Position numbers and translations under genes: made by a program
Notes under the pieces: model-generated
What the model saw: the letters and a program-made list of their open reading frames with translations, nothing else
Told to the model about the DNA's origin: nothing
Database searches by the model: none
NCBI RefSeq assembly: GCF_002878395.1
Contig: NC_061119.1
Location: 12,110,237-12,174,236, forward strand
From: Capsicum annuum
Lineage: Eukaryota; Streptophyta; Magnoliopsida; Solanales; Solanaceae
DNA: 64,000 nt
Reading direction: 5' to 3'
In this document: positions 20,486 through 33,399 of the stretch, piece after piece
Layout of the letters: each line of letters opens with the position of its first letter
Position numbering within the stretch: the first letter of the stretch is position 1

Positions 20486-22240
20486 AAATAGAAAAAAAAT
20501 TAAAAATAATTAGGGTGTATGAGTGTTGAAGTAAATTGAATAAGAGGTTATATTTTAAAACAACAATTTACTGCATTAAATTAAAAATATTATTTTTTAT
20601 TTTAACTTTCATTATCTTTTGTTTGAGTACTTATCTCCCGTACGAATATCAATTTCTTTTAAAAAGTTTTTTAATTTCTATGTCATGTTTTTATTATTAC
20701 ATTCATTTATATATTATAAATAAATATTTTAAGAAATTTTGAAAATGAAACAAACAACCATTATGAATAATATTTAAAAGTAGAAGTTATAAGGAATTCA
20801 AATAGCTTTAATGTAACTATATTAGAAAGAGTCAAAAAATCGAAACTATACAACATAGCACTTAAACAAATAAAAATAGATTGTTTCAACAATCAAAAAT
20901 CATTATCTCGTGAAATTTAACAAATATTGTAAGCAATTGATTATTAATTTAGTGTCTATTGCAAGCTGACTTTTTGATCAATCACACATAAATGACACAT
21001 TTAAAATCTCTACTATCAAAATTACTTCGTTTCGTGAAATTTTTTTTGGTTATACTTATTTTGCAGCAGAATAAAAATACTTATAAAAAATGTAAAAATT
21101 TAAAAAGCATAATCAAGTACATAAAAATGAATAGAAAAGGTTGAGAATGAAATATTTCTTGCCTTTCAATACTCCTTTCGTCTTACATATTATAATTCAC
21201 AAGGTAAAGATAGAGAAGAGAAAGAACGAAAATCTTCATGAAACAAAATATAAATTTATATAGCAAAATGGAGGAAAGCCATAAGACTTTCAAATTGAAG
21301 TTTGGGAGTTATAAACATAAAATTTATGGGAGGTACAAATGTCATTGAAAGTAAAAATTTTAAAAGTATGAGTTATGAGTAGTTACTCCTTATAAATACA
21401 TTAAATATTAAAAAATACTTAAACTATTAAAAATATTATTGGAAATCCTACATTTTACTTTTAGCTAAATATTATTTACCCTATCGTGCACGCAGGACAT
21501 AAGGCAATAAAAGCAATGCAGAATATTCCACAAATAAGCACAAACTAAAATGAATTGAGTGATGCAATTTAAATGAATAACTATACCTTTCTATTTTCCA
21601 TTAATATATATAATAATTATATATTAATATAGTAACTTATACATAATAAATTATTGTGGTTAGTAACATATTTAATGAAATTTAATAAATAGGATAAATT
21701 AAATCTTGAATTGTTTGGATGAATTGTGCAATTAATTCAATTAATATAATTGATAATAAATTAATTAAGTGACTATCTTTAATATTCTATAAAATTTTAT
21801 AGCGAATTTTTCAGCTTTATAAAATTAAGAAAAAAGCAAAAAAAATATGACATATATATATTGATTCATGTTAACGTATATATGACATAATTATTCGTAG
21901 TCAAGGAACTAATAAATTCAATGTATATTTCTTTCGATAAAATCAATATATCTTTAATTCAATTTTTTTTTAAATGTACCTTTCTTCGTAATCATATTCT
22001 TCCAAAATATGTCGATACAAAATTTAGTCAATTAACTAATAGACAACACAATGTATCTTTCTTTTGATAAAAGCAACATATCTTTATCTCATTTCTGTTT
22101 TTAAAAAAAAACTGTACCTTTCTTAGTAATCATATTCAGCCAAAATATATACATATTCGATTCTTTTTTAAAAAAATTAATCAATTAAAACAAATAGTAC
22201 TAAAAGAGAAAAAAACTAAAATTTATTCACCATTAAATTA

Positions 22241-22798
22241 TTAATACTCTGGTAAACTCGCAGGATAAACGGGCATATCCGTAACAACCACATAATAATA
22301 GTTATGAATACTTATCACATCCACTGGCACTGCCTTCCACTGCCGCAAATAAGCGACGGCACCTATACTTTCAGACGATGGTACGCATTCTTAATCATAA
22401 CGAAAAAATTAATTATCCTGTTTTTCTCACCCTTTTCATTCCTAAGCCTATAACTCAAAAAATGCAAATAATCCTCTGACAAAAATCCTCCAATAAAATC
22501 TAATGTTGAAACCTTTGTGATTCCAACAATTTCGTTCCCCGAAGAAGTTTTGTATTGAACCTTCATCGTTAGATGATGTGCATGCATGGGCATATCAACG
22601 ATCAATTTCTCGTTCCATATAGAAAAACTCACCTTCTTTGTCTATCTTTTTTGTTTGTTCATTGCATGTTGTAGATTTTGTCTTGATATTTACGAAAACA
22701 TTCTTCTTTATCGGTTGCTTTTGATTATCAAGAAGATTCTCATAGGATATCGCTATTATTTCTTGCAAACGCGTTGAGGATGATGAATATGGCTTCAT
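22241..22798 (-). pseudogene. C2-domain protein pseudogene (SRC2/BAP-like)
   Basis: Starting at ATG 22798, the minus strand encodes a small plant C2 domain in pieces. The N-terminal strands include RLQEIIAISYENLL and STTCNEQTKKIDKEG. After a frameshift near 22630 comes WNEKLIVDMP, then VQYKTSSGNEIVGI, DFIGGFLSEDYLHFLSYRLR and IINFFVMIKN. A second frameshift near 22380 leads to a short tail, AYLRQWKAVPVD, and VTDMPVYP before TAA 22243-22241. In the family the C2 fold binds membranes and partners in cold and defence responses. Here two frameshifts abolish the protein. Its 5' region is duplicated at 19650-20062. Confidence 0.7.
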
Positions 22799-22985
22799 GG
22801 TGATGATAAAAATAAACAAGAAAATCAAAGTATGTAAAAGTTTGGAGGAGAGAATAATAGAGGTGATGTTTATTCCAAAAATTAATCTATCAATATTCTC
22901 AGACATCACACCATCTTCAATCTGCATCTCCAATGTTAGTTCCCTCTAATAGTTCTAAGAAGATCAATGATATTTTCTCTTCTGT

Positions 22986-23440
22986 TATTAAGAAACTAAA
23001 TATAAAGGAAAAAATGATAAAACAAAGATGAGAAAATGATTCTTAAAACAGAGAAATTTATTGGGACTTGCAAATTCAATATCCCTTCTAGGTGACTTTA
23101 AATAGGAGATTTTAGGCAAGGAAGATGAAAAGAATCAAATTATAAAATATTTTTTAGTCAAAAAAAAAAAAAACTTATCAATTTCCTACTTAATTGTTGT
23201 GGCTTTTGGACTTCGTCAATTTACTCATAATAAATTCAAATTTTTAAGGCCTGACATATTATATGCTAATTAAAGTGATTTAGTAAATAAGCTATATTTA
23301 AAAATCCTCAAAAAATATTTAAAATATCTCAAAAAAAAATAAAAAAAAAAAAGATAAATAGAAATTATGACTTTAGAGGCATATGCCACATCAGAGATGC
23401 TACATCATTATTCTCACAATCTTTCTTCATATCTATATAG
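22986..23440 (-). repeat. Copy 2 of the duplicated upstream region
   Basis: It is the counterpart of 19650-20062 and includes the leader side of the C2-domain pseudogene. A further partial copy of its distal part (AAGATAAATAGCATTAGAGG to TTTATATATACTAG) lies at 23690-23760. Confidence 0.75.
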
Positions 23441-23757
23441 AGGGAGAGAGAGATATTGGTTGATTGATTATTTTCTTAAATAAATCGAAATTATTTAAAA
23501 ATAAATAAAAATTTTATGGGAATATGGAAAGAGATGGAAAGGTGAAGAGATAATAACAAATTTGTAATTATGTGATGTTTAAGAAAGTTAGTCAAATTAA
23601 AGAGAATTTATTATGTGTCTTTTGGAAGCATTTTATATAGCATATAAATGAAAAAAATATGATAAAAATAGCCAAAAAAAATCACAAAAAGATAAATAGC
23701 ATTAGAGGCCTCTCAAGCATGTCACATAGGATTGGTTAACATTCTCCTTTATATATA

Positions 23758-25519
23758 CTAGTATAGGTACCCGCGCGATGCGCGGAATATTCTTTTAAAA
23801 ATATTTATTAAAAATATTAACTTATTCAATTTGAAATTATAAAACTAATTATTTTTTATTATATGACATTAAAATATTTTAAAAGACAATGAAATATTAA
23901 AAACAATTGTGAATATGAAATTACCACTGAAACAGGATAACTAATCACAATTTTAATTATTTTAGATGTTTTGATATGAAAAGAATAATATTAGTATTTG
24001 TTTCAATCATATTCCATTAACTGATTTTCCAAAATAATAAAATTTTAGATATTAAATAATTATTAATTTTATTGTTGGATTTTTACCTTTATATTTTTAA
24101 TAAATTAAGGCATATAATTATATTCCTTACCTTTCATTTCTAATTTCTTTTTTTTAGTCCATCAATCCAAAATTAACTACTATCTAATTTTTTTTTTTAA
24201 ATATCTTTCAAATTTATTTCAAATACTAAAAGTACTTAATTGTGTGAATTACTAAACTTCTTATTCCAAATTTAAATATCACAACTCTTAATTCAAAAAT
24301 TAAGCACATACAATTTATTATTTGTCTTTAAATTTTCATACTTATTATTTATAATTTTTTTATTGTTTAATTTCATCATTAATATCTTTAAGTATTTTAT
24401 TATACTTATTATTATATCTTTTAAATTAAGTCAATTAAAAACTCTCATGCTACTTTCAAAATCACCCACCCCACCAAATCCCACCCCATCCCTCACCTTT
24501 GCCCACCCATCCCAACCTCAATTTTATTTTTTTAGCTTTTTAATTTTTTATTTTAAGAAGTTCACCCTTAGCAAAAATAAAATATAGATGTTTTTTAAAC
24601 CTAACTTTTTTACTTTACCCCTAACCCCACCATCCGTCCCGACCCCTATCCAACACCTCCTCCCCCACCCTTGATACACCCTTGTAATTTTTTTTTTAAA
24701 TCAGTTTCTTGTACCTCCCACTCCACCTACCCTCCCCCCCCCCCCCATACACACAATTTTTTTTTTAAATCTTTAGCTTTTTTAAAAAAAGAAATTTAAT
24801 TTCTTACCCGCACCCCCAAACACCACCTACGTCCACCACCCCACCTACCCAACTACCCCACACCCCGCCCCTCATAACGTCTATCACTCTACCCTCGATT
24901 CTATTCATTTTATTGTTTCTTAATAGTACTTCAAGCATGTTAAATTATATTATCTTAAAAGAAAAGAAAAGGTTTGAATATTCATTTCATATTCATGAGA
25001 TATCTGTATACATCATATATATAAATTTGAAATTTCTTAATTACATCTATGAAAAAATAAATATTATGCAAATTGTAAACAACTATAACAACATAATAGC
25101 AACAACAAAAATTTTAAATATTTAACATATATTTTCATGATATGTTCTAAGTACATGATTTGTTTATCACTTTTTTGATTCACTAAATTTCAATAGATTT
25201 CACATAAAAATCTTATTTTAGGCAATTTCAATTACATATTTCATTGAACATTTTACTTTCACGGAACTTTTAGAATTAATGTCATACCTCCATTTAAGAT
25301 CTCCAAATTTTATATTTTGATCAATTCAACACGTTGCTTCCCTGAACAAAATAATCAAATTCATTTAGTTTCTTGTCGATAATAACAAAGTAAAGCACAT
25401 GAAAAGGTTATTCATTTGTTGTTGTTGCATATAAATATAATTTTTTTAGTACTTCATGTCAATTTGTTTTTGTCATCTGCAAGCAGATTAATCAACACAA
25501 TAGCAATTAAGAACACAAA
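23758..25519. other. Helitron-type 3' terminus followed by AT-rich DNA
   Basis: At 23758 the minus strand ends with a strong hairpin, CCGCGCATCGCGCGG, then GTACCTATACTAG|T, so a third Helitron-like element would extend to higher coordinates. Its 5' end was not found. No gene is seen up to 25,519 apart from the C-rich tract listed separately. Confidence 0.5.
24460..24870. repeat. C-rich and T-run low-complexity tract
   Basis: CACCC/CCACC-rich segments, including a run of about 14 C, alternate with T runs of eight to nine, each followed by AAATC or AAACC. It stands out sharply from the AT-rich flanks. Proline-rich chance ORFs result. Confidence 0.8.
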
Positions 25520-25659
25520 TACAAAATTACACATAAATAAAATCGAAGGCACTGAAGAAAGCAAATAAATTGAACTATAAAATAAAAGTACAAAATTACA
25601 CATAAATAAAATCGAAGGCACTGAAGAAAGCAAATAAATTGAACTATAAAATAAAAGTA
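25520..25659. repeat. Perfect 69-bp tandem duplication
   Basis: Two adjacent copies of a 69-bp unit beginning ACAAAATTACACATAAATAA and ending GAACTATAAAATAAAAGT, with no mismatch seen. The identity suggests a recent event. It sits at the apparent left edge of the large composite repeat. Confidence 0.9.
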
Positions 25660-26209
25660 AAGGTGTCTTTTAAGTCTTCAATGAAAGATTGGTGACATTG
25701 ATCAATTTAAAGGGTCAAACATAATTAAAAAACGTGATTAGGTTAATTGTGGACTTGATTAATATGTTTAAACTTTTTAATCTATTCAAAAATAAAAATT
25801 AACCCACACCCACAAAACTTTCCTCCCTCTGCAAATCAATATCTCTCTTCTCTCTTTCTCTCAATAGTTTCTCTCTCTAACTTCTCCCAACCAACAACTT
25901 TTTAAATTTCTCTCTTCAATCTCGTGCAACTTCAACCTCTGACAACAAATAATTTTGAGTTCTTGCCCGTTCCTTTTTTACTTTCAACCGTCAGTTGACG
26001 TGACAACATTCTCCGGTGACAACAACTTCAAGTTCTTCATCGTTTCTTTTCGATTTTCACAAGTGAAAAATTAGGGATTTTAAGTTATGACGAAAATAAG
26101 GAACTTGATTTGTTGGTGTTTGTTATTTTTTTTGTTATTTTTTAAAATGTTTGTTATTTTTTAGTTGAATTTCTCACCTGGATGTATCTGCTACTGCTAT
26201 TTTTTAATA

Positions 26210-26680
26210 ATGGATAAAACATATAACGTGAATCCAACATATGGGTATTTGTTGCAACATATATGACTAATCTGTTTTACAGATTAGTAATATGTATCAA
26301 TATATATGACTAATCTGTTGCAACATATATAACTAATTTGTTGTAACAAATGAGTAATCTATTGCAACATATATGATTAATCTGTTGCAACATATATGAT
26401 TAATTTGTTGCAACAAGTGAGTAGTCTGTTGAAACATATATGACTAATTTATTGTAACAAATGAGTAATCTATTGCAATATATATGACTAATTTATTGCA
26501 ATAAATGAGTAATCTATTGCAACATATATGACAAATCTGTTGCAACAGATTACTCATCTGTTGGATTCGTTTTATGGTGTTGTAAAATAAATCCAACATA
26601 CGGGTCATCTATTGCAACATATGACTCACTTGTTGCAATAGATGACTCATATATTGGATTCATATTACAGGTTCTATCCA
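26210..26680. repeat. Block of 16-bp palindrome repeats, left
   Basis: Dense variants of ATCTGTTGCAACAGAT alternate with CATATATGACTA and GAGTAA spacers at roughly 20-40-bp spacing. The block is flanked by inverted copies of a short CAGATAYA...GAAATT segment. Confidence 0.85.
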
Positions 26681-27429
26681 TTATAGTAGTAGCAGATATA
26701 CCAAATAAGAAATTTTACAAAAATTATAATTTTACTTACAAAATAAGCTATGAATTAATGTCCAAGTGATATACGAACAAAATTTGACCTAAAAATTTTT
26801 TAAAAAATTTCATCAGGGGCACAACGAATAAGTAAAACACATGAAAATTTTCATGAAACAGGTAAAGAAGACAAAAATAATATACCATACATTAAATGCA
26901 AAAGGATCAAGGGGACAAACATTTGATGTCTCCTAAAAACGTTTGAGTTTCCTAATATTTTAATTGTTTTCTAATAGTTGACCCATCTGTTACAACAAAT
27001 TTTCTATGTGTTTGATAATTTTCAACAGATGAATCATCTGATGCAGCATGCTAGTTATCTGTTGATTCAAATTAAGCAATTATTAGTAATAACTAAATTG
27101 ATTTAGCTAAAATTAAAGATGTCTCTACGACAATGGGACAAACATTTGTGTTCTCCTAAAAATATGTGAGTTTCCTAGTATTTTAATTATTTTCCAACAG
27201 ATTATCTATTTGTTGCAACAAGTTAGTCATCTATTGCAACAGATGTTTATAACAGATTTTTCATTTGTTTATTCAAATTAAGCAATTATTAATAATAATT
27301 AAATTAATTTAATTAAAATTGAAGACAATTCTTTAATACAAGACCTTAGACAAAGGGACAAATGTTTGAGTTCTCCTAAAAACTTTTGAGCTTTAATATT
27401 TTAAATTATTTTTCAACACATAAAACTTG

Positions 27430-29104
27430 GAACTAAAAATGAGCCACGAAATTAAAAAAGTGACCAAAATAGGCCACCTATTTAAAAAGTTACCAAAATA
27501 TGCTAAACATAATAATTTATTACGTTTTCTACTTTTTTCTTAACGGTCAACTAACGGAGTTGACTTTTACAAAAATGTAAGAATTTCTTACATTTTATAT
27601 TTTTTTTGTAAAACGTAAGAAATTCTTACGTTTTATAAAAAAAATAAAAAACATAAGAATTTCTTACGTTTTACACGATAATCGAGAAAAAAATACAATG
27701 AATTGTCAAATCAATTTAAAAGGTACTAAAAAAAAGAGTTGTTCAACGTAACAAAAAGTTACGTTCTTAACTTTTTATAGCAGCGGTCCCCCACCCACAA
27801 TTCCTTTTTCCACAAATGTCCCATTACTTCTACTTTTTCCTCTTTGTACATATGATAATTATGAATTTTTTTATTAGTTAAATTTATTTATATTTTACAT
27901 GTAGTTCAAATAATTTATTTTTTCTAATAAATTTTTACATTTTACATTAAAAAAATTTAAAAAAGAAGTATTAATTACTTCATTAACTTAATAATTTTCT
28001 TATATTTATTATATATAAAAAAATAATCACTTCTATCCTTAATTATCCGATTTCTCTTTAAAAAATTATACTTTTGAGTTTTCCTCTACTCCAAAATAGT
28101 GAAATGTTGAATTATCATCGATCAAATATGCTAATATATACAAGAATTATATTTTTTTAGGAGTGTTCCTAAAAAAATATATTTTCTTATATTAATTTAA
28201 GAGTGTTCCTAAATTAAATTGTGATTTTTTACTCCATTAATTAGAATATGAAATGTATTTGTGCATGTGAGTCTCCTCAATATCCTAATCGAAACACTAA
28301 TCGAAAACTAAGATGAATCATTATCCGAAAAAATTAATTTAATATTTTTAAAATACCAAAAAAATATAATTCTTGTATATAGCAACATATTTGATCGAAG
28401 ATGATTCAACATTTCACTATTTTGGAGTAGAGGAAAACTCAAAAGTATAATTTTTTTTAGAGAAAAATTGAATAATTAAGGATAGAATTGATTATTTTTT
28501 GAAATAGAATAAATATAAGAAAATTGTTAAGTTAATGAGGTAATTGACACTTTTATTTTTTAAATTTTTTATGTAAAACGTAAAAATTTATTACATAGAG
28601 GAAAAAATAAACTATTTGAACTACATGTAAAATATAAATAAATTTAACCAATCAAAAAATTCATAATTATCATATGTAAAAAGAGGAAAAAGTAGAAGTG
28701 ATGGGATATTTATGGAAAAAAGAATTGTGGGTGGGGGACCACAGCTATAAAAAAATTAAGAACGTAACTTGTTTTATGTTGAACAACTCGTTTTTTAGTA
28801 TTTTTTTAATTGATTTGATAATTTACTGCATTTTTTCCTCGGTCATCGTATAAAACGTAAGAAATTCTTACGTTTTATATTTTTTTTTATAAAACTTAAG
28901 AATTTCTTACATTTTACAAAAAAAAAAAGTAAAACGTAAGAAATTCTTACGTTTTTTGTAAAAGTCAACTCCGTTAGTTGACCGTTAAGAAAAAAATAGA
29001 AAACGTAATAAATTATTACGTCTAGCCTATTTTGGTAACTTTTTAAATAGGTGACCTATTAAGGTCACTTTTTAAATTTTGTGGCTCATTTTGATTCTGA
29101 GTTC
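27430..29104. mobile_element. Fold-back MULE-like element, 1.7-kb near-palindrome
   Basis: Two arms of about 730 bp are inverted copies around a spacer of about 195 bp (28163-28357). Ends are GAACTAAAAATGAGCCAC and, on the complement, GAACTCAGAATC followed by AAAATGAGCCAC. Flanks ACATAAAACTTG (27418-27429) and ACATATATCTTG (29105-29116) look like a 12-bp target duplication with two mismatches; a 9-12-bp duplication and very long inverted ends fit Mutator-like elements. Each arm itself carries near-palindromes of type CGTAAGAA-N-TTCTTACG. No transposase is encoded. Confidence 0.75.
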
Positions 29105-29389
29105 ACATATATCTTGTCTATTTAATTATTTTCAATAGATGAGTCATATATTGCAACAATTTAGTCATCTGTTGCAATAGATGTCTATATTTGTTGATTG
29201 CAACAGGTTAGTCATCTGTTGCAACAGATGTCTATATATGTTTGGTCATTTTCAACAAATGTCTTTAACTGTTTGGTCTTTTCCAACAGATTACTCATCT
29301 ATTACAACATGTTAATTGAAATCGTAATTGAACTTATCAATTCATCTTTAATTTTAGTTAAATCAATGTTGTTGTTACTAATAATGTCT

Positions 29390-32300
29390 TAATTTGAATC
29401 ATTTCAAATAAAATTGGTCAATTAACACTTTACACAAGACGAATACACTTAGATGATCATGTAATTACTATGAGATTAATTGAAATCGTAATTAAATTAT
29501 CAATTCATCTTTAATTTTAGTTAAATCAATTTAATTATTACTAATAATTACTTAATTTTAATTATTTCAAATCAAATTGGTCAATTGATCATTCTACTTA
29601 AGACGAAACGCTTAGTTGATCATGTAATTACTATAAAATTAATTAAAATTGTAAGTGAACTTACTAGTTCGTCTTTAATTTTAGTTAAATCAATATAGTT
29701 ATTTCTAATTATGGCTTGATTTGAATCATTTCAAATAAAATTGGTCAATTGATCACTCAACTCAGGACGAACACACTTAGTTGATCATGTAATTACCATA
29801 AGATTAATTGAAACAGTAATTGAACTTATTAATACTAGTTAAATCAATTTAGTTATTACTAATATAATGGCTTAATATGAATCAATAGATGACTAAGATG
29901 TTGCAAAAGATGAGTAATCTGTTGAAAATGTCCAAACAGATAAAGATATCTGTTGCAACAGATTAGTCACCTATTGCTGCAGATTAGTAATCTGTTGGAA
30001 ATAACAAACAGATAAAGTCATATGTTGCAACAGATTGATCATATGTTAGAAATGACCAACAGATAAAGACATTTGTTACAACAGATGACTAATCTATTGC
30101 AACATATGTGTATATATGTTTGATAATTTTCAACAAATGACTCATCTGTTGCAACAGATTAAATCTGTTGCAATAGGTTATACACTTAAGTGATCATGTA
30201 ATTACTATGAGATTAATTAAAATTGTAATTATTAAATCAATTTGGCTATTACTAATAATGGCTTAATTTGAATCATTTCAAATAAAATTAGTCAATTGAT
30301 CACTCTACTCAGAACGAACACACTAAAATGATCATGTAATTAATATGAGAATAATTGAAATCGTATTTGAACTTATCAATTCATCTTTAATTTTAGTTAA
30401 ATCAATGTAGTTATTACTAATAATATCTTAATTTGAATCATTTCAAATAAAATTGATCAATTAACACTTTACTCAAGATGAATACACTTAGATGATCATG
30501 TAATTACTGTGAGATTAATTGAAATCATAATTAAAATTATTAATTCATCTTTAATTTTAGTTAAATTAATTTAATTATTACTAATAATTGGTTGTTTTTA
30601 ATTATTTCAAATAAAATTGGTCAGTTGATCATTATACTTAAGACGAAACACTTAGTTGATCATGTAATTGCTATAAAATTAATTGAAATTGTAAGTCAAC
30701 TTACTATTCATCTTTAATTTTAGTTAAATCAATATAGTTATTTCTAATTATGGTTTGGTTTTAATCATTTCAAATAAAATTGGTCATTTGATCACTTTAC
30801 TCAGGACGAACACACTTAGTTGATAGTGTAATTACCATGAGATTAATTGAAACTGTAATTGAACTTATTAATTCATGTTTAATTCTAGTTAAATAAATTT
30901 AGTTATTACTAATATAATGGCTTAATATGAATCAATAGATGACTAACATGTTGCAAAAGATGAGTAATCTATTTAAAATGACTAAACAGATAAAGACATC
31001 TGTTGGAAATGACCAAACAGATAAAGACATGTGTTGGAAAAGACCAAACAAATATAGACATATGTTGAAACAGATGACTAACCTGTTGCAATAAATGACT
31101 CGTCTATTAAAAATTATCAAACAAATATAGATATCAGTTGCAACAGATGACTCGTCTGTTGAAAATTATCAAACATATAGGATATATGTTGAAAAATAAT
31201 TTAAAATACTAAAGCTCATATGTTTTTAAGAAAACTCAAATGTTTGTCCCCTTGTCTAAGGTCTTATCTTTAATTTTAGTTAAATCAATTTAGTTATTAC
31301 TAATAATTGCTTAATTTGAATCATTTTAAATAAAATTTCTCAATTGATCATTCTATTAAGGATGAATACATTAATTGAAATTGTAAGTGGACGCATCAAT
31401 TAATCTTTAATTTAGTCAAAATCAATTTATTTATTACTAATTATGACTTAATTTGAATCATTTGAACTAAAATTGGTCGATTAATCACTCTCCTCGAGAC
31501 GAATACACATAGTTGATCATGTAATTACTATGAGATTAATTGAAATTGTAAGTGAACTTATCAATTCATCTTTAATTTTAGTTTTATCAATTTAGTTATT
31601 ACGAATAATGGCTTAATTTGATTCATTTCAAATAAAATTGGTCAATTGATCACTCTAATCATGACGAATACACTTAGTTTATAATTTAATTACTATGAGA
31701 TTAATTGAAATTGTAAGTTTGTCTTTAATTTTAGTTAAGTCAATTTAGTTATTACTAATAATATCTTAATTTGAATTATTTCAAATAAAATTAGTCGATT
31801 GATCACTCTACTCGGGACGAATACACTTAGTTAATCATGTAATTACGATGAGATTAATTGAAATTGTAAGTGAACTCATTAATTCATGTTTAATTTTAGT
31901 TAAATCAACATAGTTATTACTAATAATGACTTAATTTGAATCATTTAAAATAAAATTGGTCAATTAATTATTCTACTATGGATGAAACACTTAATTAATC
32001 ATTTAATTACTGAGATTAATTGAAATCGTAATTGAACTTACTAATTCATCTTTAATTTTAGTTAAATCAATGTAGCTATTTCTAATAATGGTTTAATTTA
32101 AATTATTTCACATAAAATTTGTCAATTAATCATTCTACTTAGTACGAAACACTTAATTGATCATGTAATTACTATGAAATTAATTGAAATCGTAATTGAA
32201 CATACTAATTCATCTTTAGTTTTAGTTAAATCAATATAGTTATTTCTGATGATGACTTAGTTTGAATCATTTCAAATAAAATTGGTCAATTAATCACTCT

Positions 32301-32400
32301 ACTCAGTACGAACATACTTAGTTGATCGTGTAATTACTATGAGATTAATTGAAACTGTAATTGAACTTATTAATTCATATTTTATTTTAATAATCAATTT
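29390..32400. repeat. Interrupted tandem array, unit about 162 bp
   Basis: About fourteen diverged units, seen from ATTTCAAATAAAATTGGTCA near 29401, 29563, 29727, 30273, 30440, 30606, 30768, 31322, 31466, 31628, 31781, 31945, 32105 and 32268. Each continues with GATCATGTAATTACTATGAG, ATTAATTGAAATTGTAA, TTCATCTTTAATTTTAGTTA and TTATTACTAATAATGGCTTA. Runs of three to seven units are separated by palindrome blocks at about 29,880-30,180 and 30,920-31,200. Confidence 0.85.
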
Positions 32401-33399
32401 AGTTATTACTAATAATAACTTAATGTGAATCAACAAATGAGTAATCTGTTGGAAATGACCAGACAAATAAAAACTTCTGTTGAAAATAACCAAACAGATA
32501 TAGACATCTGTTGCAACAAATGACTCACTTGTTGCAACAACTAATTCATCTATTGAAAATTATCAAACAGATATAGACATCTGTTGCAACAGATGACTAA
32601 GTTGTTGCAACATATGACCCATCTGTTGGAAATTACTAAATAGACAAAATATGTGTTGAAAAATAATTTAAACTACTAAAGCTCAAATATTTTTTTTAGG
32701 AGAACTCAAATGTTTTCCCCCTTGTCTAAGGTCTTGTCTTCAATTTTAGTTAAATCAATTTAATTATTATTAATAATTGCTTAATTTGAATCAACAAATG
32801 ACTAACCTGTTATAAGCATTTATTGCAACAGATGACTAACTTGTTGTAACAAATAGGTGATCTTTTGAAAAATAATTAAAATACCAGGGAACTCAAACAT
32901 TTTTAGGAGAACTCAAATGTTTGTCCCATTGTCTTAAAGACTTGTCTTTAATTTTAGCTAAATCAATTTAGTTATTACTAATAATTGCTTAATTTGAATC
33001 AACAGATGACTAACATGTTGCAATAGATTCATCTGTTGGAAATTATCAAACAGATAGAAAATCTGTTATAATAGATGGGTTATCCATTAGAAAATAATTA
33101 AAATACTAGGAAAATTAAATATTTTTAGGAAAACTCAAACGTTTGTCCCCTCGATCCTTTTGCATTTGATGTATGATACACTATTTTTGTCTTCTTTACC
33201 TGTTTCATGAAATTTTTCATTAGTTTCACTTATTCGTTGTGCCCTTGTTGAAATTTTTAGAATTTTTTTAGGTCAAATTTTATTCGTATATCACTTGGAC
33301 ATTACTTCATAGGTGATTTTGTAAGTATAATTATGCTTTTTGTTGAATTTTTTATTTGGTATATTTTTTACTGCTACAATGGATAGAATCTGCAACATG

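Larger units (their letters stand above)
20063..23757 (-). mobile_element. Helitron-like unit 2 (minus strand) carrying a C2-domain pseudogene
   Basis: The 3' end on the minus strand shows hairpin CCGCGCGAAATGCGG, then ATAATTTCACTAG, followed by T. The 5' side reads TATATATAAAGGAGAATG and abuts another Helitron-type 3' end at 23758. The same junction (CTAG next to TATATATAAAGGAG) occurs at 20062/20063. The interior contains a tRNA-like repeat pair (20352-20485) and a gene relic (22241-22798). No Helitron enzyme is encoded, so movement would have required help in trans. Confidence 0.45.
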
